NCBI GenBank assembly: GCA_017610525.1
Contig: JAFCBW010000045.1
Coordinates: 1 to 8,404, forward strand
DNA from: Candidatus Nanohalarchaeota archaeon
Lineage (GTDB): Archaea > EX4484-52 > B79-G9
Direction of reading: 5' to 3'
Length of the DNA: 8,404 nucleotides
Of the stretch, positions 1 through 5,156 are shown in pieces. A model generated the notes under the pieces. It was not told where the DNA came from. It was given only the letters and a program-made list of their open reading frames with translations, and did not search any database. The translations under genes were made by a program, and so were the position numbers. The stretch's first letter is position 1. Each line of letters begins with the position of its first letter.

Positions 1-34
1 CACATTCCAAAAGCCAAAGGCTAACAGTAAGAAA

Positions 35-180
35 TGGTCCCGCCGGGATTTGAACCCGGGACCTCTGGCTATCTTAGATTTTAGCCAACACCCATTGAAT
101 GGATGCATTGGTTGTTAAGACACAGGCAGTACCTGCGCGTCATATAAGACCAGCGCTCTAACCAACTGAGCTACGGGACC
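35..180 (-). tRNA. tRNA-Ile (anticodon UAU) with a 72-nt intron
   Basis: Read on the minus strand, the exons fold into a complete cloverleaf. The acceptor stem is GGUCCCG/CGGGACC, the D stem GCUC/GAGC, the anticodon stem CUGGU/GCCAG and the T stem CCGGG/CCCGG around UUCAAAU; the discriminator base is A. CCA is not encoded, as is common in archaea. After removal of the intron the anticodon loop is CUUAUAA, giving anticodon UAU, which would read AUA directly. The mature length is 74 nt. Most archaea read AUA with a CAU tRNA carrying agmatidine, so a genuine UAU species is unusual. ATA codons are frequent in the genes of this window, which fits. The tRNA call is very secure. The anticodon depends on the splice position, which the bulge-helix-bulge geometry supports. 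Confidence 0.95.
71..142 (-). other. tRNA intron at canonical position 37/38
   Basis: The intron lies between A37 and A38 of the tRNA. The four exon bases CUUA (32-35) pair with UAAG near the intron 3' end. They are flanked by the 3-nt bulges UA|U and AU|A, which is the bulge-helix-bulge arrangement cut by archaeal splicing endonuclease. Inside, the intron can form two hairpins. One is a GACGC/GUGUC plus AGG/CCU stem with a UACUG loop. The other is a CAUCCAU/AUGGGUG stem with a UCA loop, extended by CCAA/UUGG. The usual inner helix next to the bulges is short or absent, so the motif may be a relaxed form. Confidence 0.88.
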
Positions 181-198
181 GTAGCATATACAAATTAC

Positions 199-208
199 CT
201 TAATATGA
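199..208 (-). promoter_or_regulatory. possible TATA box of the tRNA gene
   Basis: The minus strand reads CATATTAA about 25 bases before the tRNA 5' end. A second AT-rich stretch at 218-230 is an alternative that would give a longer 5' leader. The assignment is weak, and the 181-284 gap holds only the divergent promoters and a C-rich tract (237-249). Confidence 0.35.
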
Positions 209-255
209 CATCGTAAGTTTTAAATATATTGAGTCAACCCACCCCCCCTACAAAC

Positions 256-263
256 ATATATAG
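256..263 (+). promoter_or_regulatory. TATA box for the ADP-dependent sugar kinase gene
   Basis: The sequence ATATATAG is centred about 26 bases upstream of the ATG at 285. At archaeal TATA-to-start spacing, transcription would begin at the start codon, so the mRNA is probably leaderless. No Shine-Dalgarno sequence precedes the ATG. Confidence 0.6.
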
Positions 264-284
264 CTAACAATCAATAGATTCCCT

Positions 285-1406
285 ATGGATAAACACATCG
301 AACTCTACAAAAAAGCACTAGACACCCCCCTAAAGCCCCACAGGATTGCAGTCTACGGCATTGCCAATTACGACGATGTATTCAACATCTCCAAAGAAAA
401 ACTAAGCAAAATAAAGATAAACGCAATCTTTGACGATATAGCTTCGCGCGTGCTGAAAAACAAATCATACACAGAATATAACCGCGACATCGACCACATC
501 AACGAAGCTATCCTGAAACTCAAAAACATCCCTCTCAAAGAAAAAGTGATCCTTGGCGGCAATGCATCCAACATCTCCCTTGCCCTGAGCGCACTTGGAA
601 ACAGAACTCACCTTGAAGTAAAAAGAGCAACACCAGACATGGTAAAGCAGCTGAAATCCGAAGGCATAGCATCCGTAAAATCATCCATAGACAAATCAGC
701 ACATCACCTCATAGTCCAGGTCAAAGAAGACGGCGACAGGTTCATAATTTCACCTGACTATGGCATAGGAGAGCCGGAACTCGTAGATTTCGTTGACAAC
801 ACCTGCGATTTTGCAGTTTACTCCGGGGCGCACCTGGATGCAAAATCAGAACCCGTACAAGCAGAACTTCTAAAGAGAGTAAAAAATATATCCAAAACAT
901 CAAAACTCTATGTAGAGCTTGGCTCCGGATCGAGAATGGCAAAAGACAACTGCCAAAAAGTCTCAAAATATGCTGACATTGTAGGCATGAATGAAATCGA
1001 GCTTGAGACAATGACTGGCAAAAAAGACATTGTTGAAGCAGCAGCTGTATTTCATAAAAAATACATGAAAACCGACTCAATCCTTGTAATCCATACAATG
1101 AAAGGAAGCCTTGCTCTTTCCAGGAAACCCATTGAAGGCCTTCCATTGGCGCAGGCGCTGGGACACCTTTCAGGCAGTTCAAGATACATCCATGGCAAGT
1201 ATATGAACATTGATGAAATGAAAAAGAAATTCAAAAATATTATACTGCACCAAAAAGAGATTCCAAACAAGACAGAATATCATATTTCCTGGGTAGCCGG
1301 CATATTGCACAAAGGCGAAGGCTTGGCAGTCGGAAGCGGCGATGGATACGTCGCAGGCTTCATAACAGGCTACCTGAACTTCTGCAAAATCAGTTCAACC
1401 CGCTAA
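285..1406 (+). CDS. ADP-dependent phosphofructokinase/glucokinase family protein
   Basis: This 373-residue protein resembles the ADP-dependent sugar kinases of the ribokinase superfamily, which phosphorylate glucose or fructose 6-phosphate using ADP in archaeal glycolysis. Visible motifs are GGNASN (91-96, a substrate-side loop), NEIE (236-239, the NxxE magnesium motif), VIHTMKG (268-274) and GSGDGYVAG (350-358), whose GxGD contains the catalytic Asp353. Two features are atypical. The length is about 80 residues below the usual 450 or so, and the family's HxE motif appears as Tyr-Val-Glu (209-211), so its histidine is absent. Substrate choice between glucose, fructose 6-phosphate or another sugar or nucleoside cannot be read from the sequence. 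The ATG at 285 is chosen because a TATA box lies 26 bases upstream. The 3' end overlaps the convergent HerA-type gene by 17 bp. Confidence 0.78.
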   Translation: MDKHIELYKKALDTPLKPHRIAVYGIANYDDVFNISKEKLSKIKINAIFDDIASRVLKNKSYTEYNRDIDHINEAILKLKNIPLKEKVILGGNASNISLALSALGNRTHLEVKRATPDMVKQLKSEGIASVKSSIDKSAHHLIVQVKEDGDRFIISPDYGIGEPELVDFVDNTCDFAVYSGAHLDAKSEPVQAELLKRVKNISKTSKLYVELGSGSRMAKDNCQKVSKYADIVGMNEIELETMTGKKDIVEAAAVFHKKYMKTDSILVIHTMKGSLALSRKPIEGLPLAQALGHLSGSSRYIHGKYMNIDEMKKKFKNIILHQKEIPNKTEYHISWVAGILHKGEGLAVGSGDGYVAGFITGYLNFCKISSTR

Positions 1407-2943
1407 AATCCCTCTGGACCCCTGGCTTCTTCATCTTGTCCTTAATATACTCCTCAAACAGGGGTATATAGATCGGCATCGCAAACTTCGTAAAATTAGA
1501 AGTCACAAGCGCCTCACCCTTATCAAGACTCGCAATATTCCTGTCGTCTGTCGAAAGGTCCTGCGATGCGCATTCAATCACAGACTGGCGCTCTTGCGCC
1601 ATCTCAATACCTAAAATAATCTTCGTATTCATATTCGCAAGAATCTCCTTTGGTATCAGGCTTGGAAGCTGCGTAATCGCTGTAAGCCCAATCTTGAATT
1701 TCCTTCCCTCCCGCGCAATCCTTGAAAAGATGTTCGGCCCGACCTTCAATGCCTCCTTTCCAATCACGCGCGGAGCTTCCTCAAGAATAACAGATATCAC
1801 CGGCTTCTCCTTCAACCCTCCGGTCTGCCGGTAATGCCTATACGTCTCAAATGCTTTTGCAGCTACAATCGACCCCACAAGTATTTCCTGTGAGCCATGC
1901 AAAGTGGAAGTGTCAATTATGACTGTTTTCGATGATTCCAGTGAATGCAGGATGTCATCTATTGTTGTCTTCCCTGCCTGTGTATCAAATATTCCCGTGC
2001 AGGTTATTTCATCCTCCTCATTTACTTTCAGGTCCAGGTTGTAAAGGAGCCTTCTTATGACAACATCAAGTGTCTCATCGCGAAAATTAACAGGCACTGG
2101 CTCTTTCAATATCAGCTTCTCAATCCATTCCTTACTGTATTGGTTATAGTAAGCATACAATGCTTCTTTCTGCGGCTCTGAAAACATGATTGCACCATCA
2201 AAATGCTGGGGCTTCAATGATTCAATATTGATTTTAAGTGTCACAGCTCCCGGCGGCGGGCTATTCGGCGTATAATATACCAGTTTCCCACTGGCATTAG
2301 GATGGTCCTTCAGCGCATTTGCACATCTCCCATAATACTCATCATGCGGGTCGAGAATCAAAAGAGAACAATAATCTTTATCCAGCACCGACCATGCGAT
2401 TGTCTTCACAAGATTAGACTTGCCCCGACCGGTAGTCGCAGGGATAAGGACATGATGCGTAAAGACACCCTCCCCGTCAAGATACACATCTATCGGAAGA
2501 ATTCTCGTCCCTGAGCGCACATTGCCAAGAAACAATGGTTTTTCAGGTTTTGAGAGAAAATCAAGATCTTCTTTTTTGATTTGCCGCAGCCGCGAGAAAA
2601 ACGCAGGCAGTTTTTTTGGCGTCTTTGCAACACCTTTGCTTATAGTCACAACTGACTTAAGAGATGCAAGTATATAGTTTCTCAACTCAGGCTCCATAAA
2701 CTCAAGAGATTCCCCGTATCCCTCAAGATTCATACCGGACATCAACTCAAGCGACTCCTGCGGGATTTGTGATCCGTACTTTAGGTCGTATACCTGGAAT
2801 ATCGTATATGAATCCTCTGACTCTGCAACAAGCAGCTCACCAAGTTCAAGACTCTCGCCTGATTTCTTGCGCACAAGAAGCTCGCCGAAGCGCCCCGATA
2901 TGATTTGCGCAACACTATCGACACCGGAATTTACATCTTTCAT
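1390..2943 (-). CDS. HerA-family (DUF87) hexameric ATPase/helicase
   Basis: The protein has 517 residues. The N-terminal part (about 9-80, VAQIISGRFGELLV onward) looks like the HAS-barrel that precedes the ATPase in HerA. The ATPase core follows: Walker A in ATTGRGKSN (169-177, Lys175), LLILDPHDEYYG (194-205), a Walker B strand ending in Glu-Glu (VISVILEEAP, 382-391), an arginine-rich SRIAREGRKFKIGL segment (407-420) and the sensor-like TAITQLPS (421-428). HerA ATPases are FtsK-like ring motors that act on DNA, classically with the nuclease NurA in end resection. No NurA, Mre11 or Rad50 gene is visible here, so this may be a solitary paralogue rather than the canonical repair HerA. The TATA box 28 bases upstream supports the start at 2943. 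It diverges from the next gene across an 87-bp promoter region. Confidence 0.9.
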   Translation of the reverse strand: MKDVNSGVDSVAQIISGRFGELLVRKKSGESLELGELLVAESEDSYTIFQVYDLKYGSQIPQESLELMSGMNLEGYGESLEFMEPELRNYILASLKSVVTISKGVAKTPKKLPAFFSRLRQIKKEDLDFLSKPEKPLFLGNVRSGTRILPIDVYLDGEGVFTHHVLIPATTGRGKSNLVKTIAWSVLDKDYCSLLILDPHDEYYGRCANALKDHPNASGKLVYYTPNSPPPGAVTLKINIESLKPQHFDGAIMFSEPQKEALYAYYNQYSKEWIEKLILKEPVPVNFRDETLDVVIRRLLYNLDLKVNEEDEITCTGIFDTQAGKTTIDDILHSLESSKTVIIDTSTLHGSQEILVGSIVAAKAFETYRHYRQTGGLKEKPVISVILEEAPRVIGKEALKVGPNIFSRIAREGRKFKIGLTAITQLPSLIPKEILANMNTKIILGIEMAQERQSVIECASQDLSTDDRNIASLDKGEALVTSNFTKFAMPIYIPLFEEYIKDKMKKPGVQRDFSGLN

Positions 2944-2964
2944 AGGTACAAATATAGGTTGAAA

Positions 2965-2976
2965 CTTTATTTATAG
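2965..2976 (-). promoter_or_regulatory. TATA box for the HerA-type gene
   Basis: The minus strand reads CTATAAATAAAG, centred about 28 bases before the ATG at 2943. The position predicts a leaderless or nearly leaderless transcript. Confidence 0.65.
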
Positions 2977-2999
2977 TTTACCATAAGAAAACTATTCAA

Positions 3000-3009
3000 C
3001 TATAAATAG
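3000..3009 (+). promoter_or_regulatory. TATA box for the cysteine-rich membrane protein gene
   Basis: CTATAAATAG is centred about 26-27 bases before the ATG at 3031. It is the mirror partner of the divergent TATA box at 2965-2976, and the two share the core CTATAAATA. A leaderless transcript is predicted. Confidence 0.65.
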
Positions 3010-3030
3010 AAGAAACAGCACATATAATCT

Positions 3031-3540
3031 ATGGAAAACCATGTAAAGCTCTATAATCCGGGCGTGGAAGCATATCCGAAAACCGAGATATTTCTCAGCA
3101 ATATCCTGATGATTCTCTGGATTGCTCTTGGAACAATTGCCTGCTGGCTCATGCATCCGTTAATAGGATGGCTCTATTTTGCATTTGCGACAAAGATGGT
3201 ATTTCTTGTACTAAGAAAAATGGTATGCACAAACTGCTACTATTATGCCAAATGGTGCTCTACAGGCTGGGGAAAGCTCTCGTGCGCATTTTTTAAGAAA
3301 GGAAAGATTGAAAACTTCAAAACAAGCACAGGCATAAAAATCGCCCCGGTTGCTTATGGCCTCTTGGCCTTAGTCCCCCTCACCTTACTGATGATCTCAC
3401 TGATTCAGCAATACACCACATTCAAGCTTGCAGTATTGGCGCTTCTTTTGTCAGTTTCAGTATATTGCGGCGCAATAAGCAGAAAAAAAGCATGCGCTGA
3501 CTGCAAGATGAACACAATATGTCCCGGGAGTGCAGCATAA
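3031..3540 (+). CDS. Cysteine-rich four-helix integral membrane protein of unknown function
   Basis: I do not recognise a named family. The 169 residues contain four hydrophobic stretches (about 22-41, 42-62, 103-125 and 129-149), so a four-helix inner-membrane protein is likely. Nine cysteines are present. Two clusters follow helices 2 and 4: Cys66-x2-Cys69 with Cys76 and Cys85, and Cys155-x2-Cys158 with Cys164. Both clusters would lie on the same side of the membrane, probably the cytoplasm given the basic flanks (KKGK, SRKK). They could together bind a metal ion or iron-sulfur cluster, but that is inference. A GWGK segment (79-82) sits inside the first cluster. The TATA box at 3000-3009 supports the ATG. 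Composition differs from its neighbours: the C-over-G excess of the plus strand is absent here. Confidence 0.75.
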   Translation: MENHVKLYNPGVEAYPKTEIFLSNILMILWIALGTIACWLMHPLIGWLYFAFATKMVFLVLRKMVCTNCYYYAKWCSTGWGKLSCAFFKKGKIENFKTSTGIKIAPVAYGLLALVPLTLLMISLIQQYTTFKLAVLALLLSVSVYCGAISRKKACADCKMNTICPGSAA

Positions 3541-3579
3541 TGAAAGAATATCCAACAATTCCCGACAATTCAACAAATG

Positions 3580-3588
3580 TTTTTTAAA
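3580..3588 (+). promoter_or_regulatory. T-run / possible TATA box before position 3607
   Basis: Six T followed by seven A sits 40 bases after the upstream stop. It can be read two ways. As a T-rich archaeal terminator it would end the cysteine-rich membrane protein gene. As a TATA-like element it is centred about 24 bases before the ATG at 3607, the spacing seen for other genes in this window. Confidence 0.35.
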
Positions 3589-3623
3589 AAAAGAGGAAGC
3601 GATAACATGAACACAAAAAGAGT

Positions 3624-3639
3624 CACTATGGCTATAGTG
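3624..3639 (+). repeat. Small inverted repeat beside a GGAGG sequence
   Basis: CACTAT and ATAGTG form a perfect 6-bp stem with the loop GGCT. The right arm ends at the base where the GGAGG (3639-3643) begins, so folding could affect access to that ribosome-binding-like sequence. The stem is short and could be chance. Confidence 0.4.
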
Positions 3640-3697
3640 GAGGCATGAAATAAATGAGCAAACATTACCAAAAACCAAATTGCCTTCATCTATATGG

Positions 3698-3729
3698 CAA
3701 GGCACTACACCCGATTGATTAGTGCCTTG
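3698..3729 (+). repeat. 10-bp perfect inverted repeat (hairpin) before the membrane-protein ORF
   Basis: CAAGGCACTA (3698-3707) pairs perfectly with TAGTGCCTTG (3720-3729) across a 12-base loop. The right arm includes the in-frame TAG at 3720-3722 and ends eight bases before the TTG start at 3738. The left arm can alternatively pair with the upstream TTGCC/TGCCTT at 3680-3686, giving two mutually exclusive folds. There is no U-tract directly after the stem, so a simple bacterial-type terminator is unlikely. Confidence 0.65.
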
Positions 3730-3737
3730 ACAATACT

Positions 3738-4037
3738 TTGATTGGGATACTTTGTGGTCTGTTCTGTGCATACGGCACTGTATTGAAATTCCCAGGACAA
3801 TTTGGAATACCGATATTAGCATCCATAGTATACACAAGAGCTTTGATGGGTTTTGTGATAGGGATAGCTGATAACATAAAAATGCATTTTGTACTCAGGG
3901 GTGCTGTTCTTGGAGCGATCGTAAGCGCTGCAATGGCAATTCCTGCCGGCAACGGAGGACTGGTATTGATAGCATTTGGAATCATATATGGAATCATTAT
4001 AGATACAATTGCAACAAAAGTCTCCAGAAAGAAATAA
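3738..4037 (+). CDS. Small integral membrane protein of unknown function, start uncertain
   Basis: The body of this 99-residue protein is almost entirely hydrophobic, with three likely membrane helices (about 1-15, 21-45 and 50-92, the last probably two short helices). Polar marks are the KFPGQFG loop (17-23), a GIADN motif (42-46) and a basic tail (TKVSRKK). It reads like a conserved small archaeal membrane protein, but I cannot name the family. The start is a problem: the only usual initiation codon in frame is TTG at 3738. It lacks a convincing Shine-Dalgarno sequence, lies just after a strong hairpin, and follows an in-frame TAG at 3720. The first helix appears clipped, and the natural N-terminus may be the segment starting at 3607. 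The gene may therefore be damaged, or expressed through an unusual route. Confidence 0.6.
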   Translation: MIGILCGLFCAYGTVLKFPGQFGIPILASIVYTRALMGFVIGIADNIKMHFVLRGAVLGAIVSAAMAIPAGNGGLVLIAFGIIYGIIIDTIATKVSRKK

Positions 4038-4155
4038 TACTGGTGTTCAGGATAGGGCCAATCGTCTTCAACATAAGCAGACTTTTCGCTCCATAAAATT
4101 CAGGAGACATAAACATTTAACTCTAAACACAGCAATATTGTAAAATAGGTGACAC
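4038..4155 (+). promoter_or_regulatory. Intergenic stretch with a weak promoter candidate for the dapF leader
   Basis: No gene is seen in this part. A weak TATA-like sequence, ACATTTAA (4113-4120), would place a transcript start near 4140. GGTGA at 4148-4152 is a good archaeal Shine-Dalgarno sequence nine bases ahead of the first mini-ORF ATG at 4162. Confidence 0.35.
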
Positions 4156-4289
4156 AAAATCATGAAATCTCTGTATCGTTGCGGGATTTCAAGCTTTTAT
4201 TGCTTGGCACAGTTGGTGGTATAAAATCATGAAACCGATATATTATTCGAGTATTTCAAGCTTTTATTGCTTGATACCGTTGGTGGTAT
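4156..4289 (+). repeat. Tandem pair of 67-bp imperfect direct repeats before dapF
   Basis: Unit 1 (4156-4222) and unit 2 (4223-4289) abut exactly. Both open with AAAATCATGAAA, share a core of about 20 bases containing the hairpin CAAGC-TTTTATT-GCTTG, and close with GTTGGTGGTAT. The differences cluster in two blocks, between the start and the hairpin and just after the hairpin. In unit 2 the bases GTAT and ATAC can extend the hairpin. The repeat frame continues into the dapF start, which reads GGTGGTATAAA-ATG. No third copy was found in the window. Confidence 0.9.
4162..4224 (+). CDS. Putative 20-residue leader peptide, repeat unit 1
   Basis: The mini-ORF follows the pattern M-K-x2-Y-x3-I-S-S-F-Y-C-L-x2-L-V-V, with SL, RCG and AQ at the variable positions. 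A clear Shine-Dalgarno sequence, GGTGA, lies nine bases before the ATG, and the stop TAA ends four bases before the next mini-ORF start. The peptide is hydrophobic and matches no family I know. The two copies share whole codons without any synonymous change in the common core, so the conservation may act on RNA or DNA rather than on the peptide. Translation is plausible but unproven. Confidence 0.4.
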   Translation: MKSLYRCGISSFYCLAQLVV

Positions 4290-4291
4290 AA
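4229..4291 (+). CDS. Putative 20-residue leader peptide, repeat unit 2, coupled to dapF
   Basis: This second copy has the same length and pattern (M-K-x2-Y-x3-ISSFYCL-x2-LVV), with PI, YSS and IP at the variable positions. Its Shine-Dalgarno sequence is GGTGGT (4215-4220), embedded in the Leu-Val-Val codons of the first mini-ORF. Its own Leu-Val-Val codons (GGTGGT, 4282-4287) form the Shine-Dalgarno sequence for dapF. Its TAA (4289-4291) is one base from the dapF ATG. That spacing suggests translational coupling, so ribosomes finishing the mini-ORF could feed dapF. Whether the peptide itself matters is unknown. Confidence 0.42.
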   Translation: MKPIYYSSISSFYCLIPLVV

Positions 4292-4292
4292 A

Positions 4293-5156
4293 ATGCAGAT
4301 AAGATTCACAAAAATGCACGGTCTTGGAAACGACTACATCTTCATAAACTGCTTTGAAGAAAATCTTGATAATGTCAACCTGGAAGAACTTGCAGTCAAC
4401 ATGAGCAAATACCATTACGGCATCGGCTCAGACGGCATAATACTGATCCTGCCACCAGAATCAGAAGAAAACGACTTCAAATACCGCATATTCAACTCAG
4501 ACGGCTCAGAAGCAGAGATGTGCGGGAACGGCATAAGATGCGCTGCAAAATACGTATACGATCACAACCTGACAAAAAAGACAAAACTAAGATTCGAGAC
4601 AAAAGCAGGCATAATAATACCAGAACTAATCCTGAAAAACAACGAAGTATCAGAGATCCGCGTAGACATGGGCGAGCCAATACTTGAGCGCGAAAAAATA
4701 CCAATGAAAGGACCCAAAGGATTAGTCATAGACGAAAACCTAGACATAAACAAAAAAACCCTGAAAATAACCTGCGTCTCAATGGGCAACCCACACTGCA
4801 TAATATTCACAAAAGACACGCAATTCAAAGGCTTCGAACAACTCGGAAAATCAATAGAAACCCATGATAAATTCCCCAACAAAACAAACGTAGAATTCAT
4901 ACTGGTATTAAACAGAAAAGAGATCATAATGCGCGTCTGGGAGCGCGCCGAAGGCGAAACCCTTGCATGCGGAACAGGCGCATGCGCATCAGCAGTAGCA
5001 TGCATCCTGAACAAAAAAACAGAAAGGACCGTAACAGTCCACCTGAAAGGCGGGGACCTCAAGATAGAGTGGGATAAGGACTCAAACCACGTCTTCATGA
5101 CCGGTCCGGCTGTTGAAGTGTTCTTTGGTGAATTTCAAATACCTGATCCACAATAG
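4293..5156 (+). CDS. dapF: Diaminopimelate epimerase
   Basis: DapF interconverts LL- and meso-diaminopimelate, the penultimate step of the DAP route to lysine, by a cofactor-free two-base mechanism. At 287 residues it is of normal family length. It shows the N-terminal TKMHGLGNDY (6-15), the substrate loop around GIGSDG (43-48), the first catalytic cysteine in MCGNGIRC (Cys77) and the second in ACGTGAC (Cys226), with SMGNPH (163-168) and WERAEGETLACGTG (216-229). The C-terminal HVFMTGPAVEVF is also typical. The ATG at 4293 follows GGTGGT at good spacing and matches the usual N-terminus. It lies immediately after a tandem mini-ORF leader. Its last 62 bp overlap the 3' end of an opposite-strand gene, and the coding composition changes from A/C-rich to T/G-richer over roughly the last 60 bases. 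Confidence 0.97.
   Translation: MQIRFTKMHGLGNDYIFINCFEENLDNVNLEELAVNMSKYHYGIGSDGIILILPPESEENDFKYRIFNSDGSEAEMCGNGIRCAAKYVYDHNLTKKTKLRFETKAGIIIPELILKNNEVSEIRVDMGEPILEREKIPMKGPKGLVIDENLDINKKTLKITCVSMGNPHCIIFTKDTQFKGFEQLGKSIETHDKFPNKTNVEFILVLNRKEIIMRVWERAEGETLACGTGACASAVACILNKKTERTVTVHLKGGDLKIEWDKDSNHVFMTGPAVEVFFGEFQIPDPQ

Larger units (their letters stand above)
3607..3740 (+). pseudogene. Disrupted 5' end of the downstream 99-codon membrane-protein gene
   Basis: An ATG at 3607, with a TATA-like element upstream, opens the frame MNTKRVTMAIVEA and stops at 3646-3648. Joining its first eleven codons (3607-3639) directly to the codon at 3741 gives MNTKRVTMAIV followed in frame by IGILCGLFCAYG, a continuous, natural-looking first membrane helix. 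The 101 bases between (3640-3740) are out of frame. They contain a GGAGG sequence, an ATG-AAA-TAA triplet, a 22-codon ORF starting at 3654 and ending at TAG 3720, and hairpins. They look like an insertion or other intervening sequence. No target-site duplication or convincing bulge-helix-bulge was found. Confidence 0.4.

Noticed and set aside
237..249. C-rich tract (ACCCACCCCCCCT) as a G-quadruplex on the minus strand
   Set aside because: Only one long and one short run exist; four separate G-runs are needed for an intramolecular quadruplex.
742..1182. Long open frames antisense to the sugar kinase, dapF and HerA-type genes
   Set aside because: They are shadows of well-supported genes, have no recognisable domains, and lack promoters or ribosome-binding sites of their own.
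3654..3740. Read-through of the in-frame TAG at 3720 (pyrrolysine-like recoding) joining a 22-codon ORF to the membrane protein
   Set aside because: dapF and dapL both end in TAG, so TAG works as a normal stop here. The 22 codons do not look like a membrane-protein N-terminus, and the 3607 segment fits better.
3640..3740. Archaeal mRNA intron with a bulge-helix-bulge at the 3639/3741 junction
   Set aside because: I could not find a convincing 4-bp helix flanked by two 3-nt bulges at these boundaries, so only an unspecified intervening sequence is proposed.
4156..4289. CRISPR array from the two direct repeats
   Set aside because: There are only two units, they abut without spacers, and the differences are blocks within each unit. 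A tandem leader duplication explains them better.
4156..4295. Integron-type attC recombination sites, because of repeated GTTGG motifs
   Set aside because: The core GTTRRRY/RYYYAAC pair is not present, and no integrase gene is visible.
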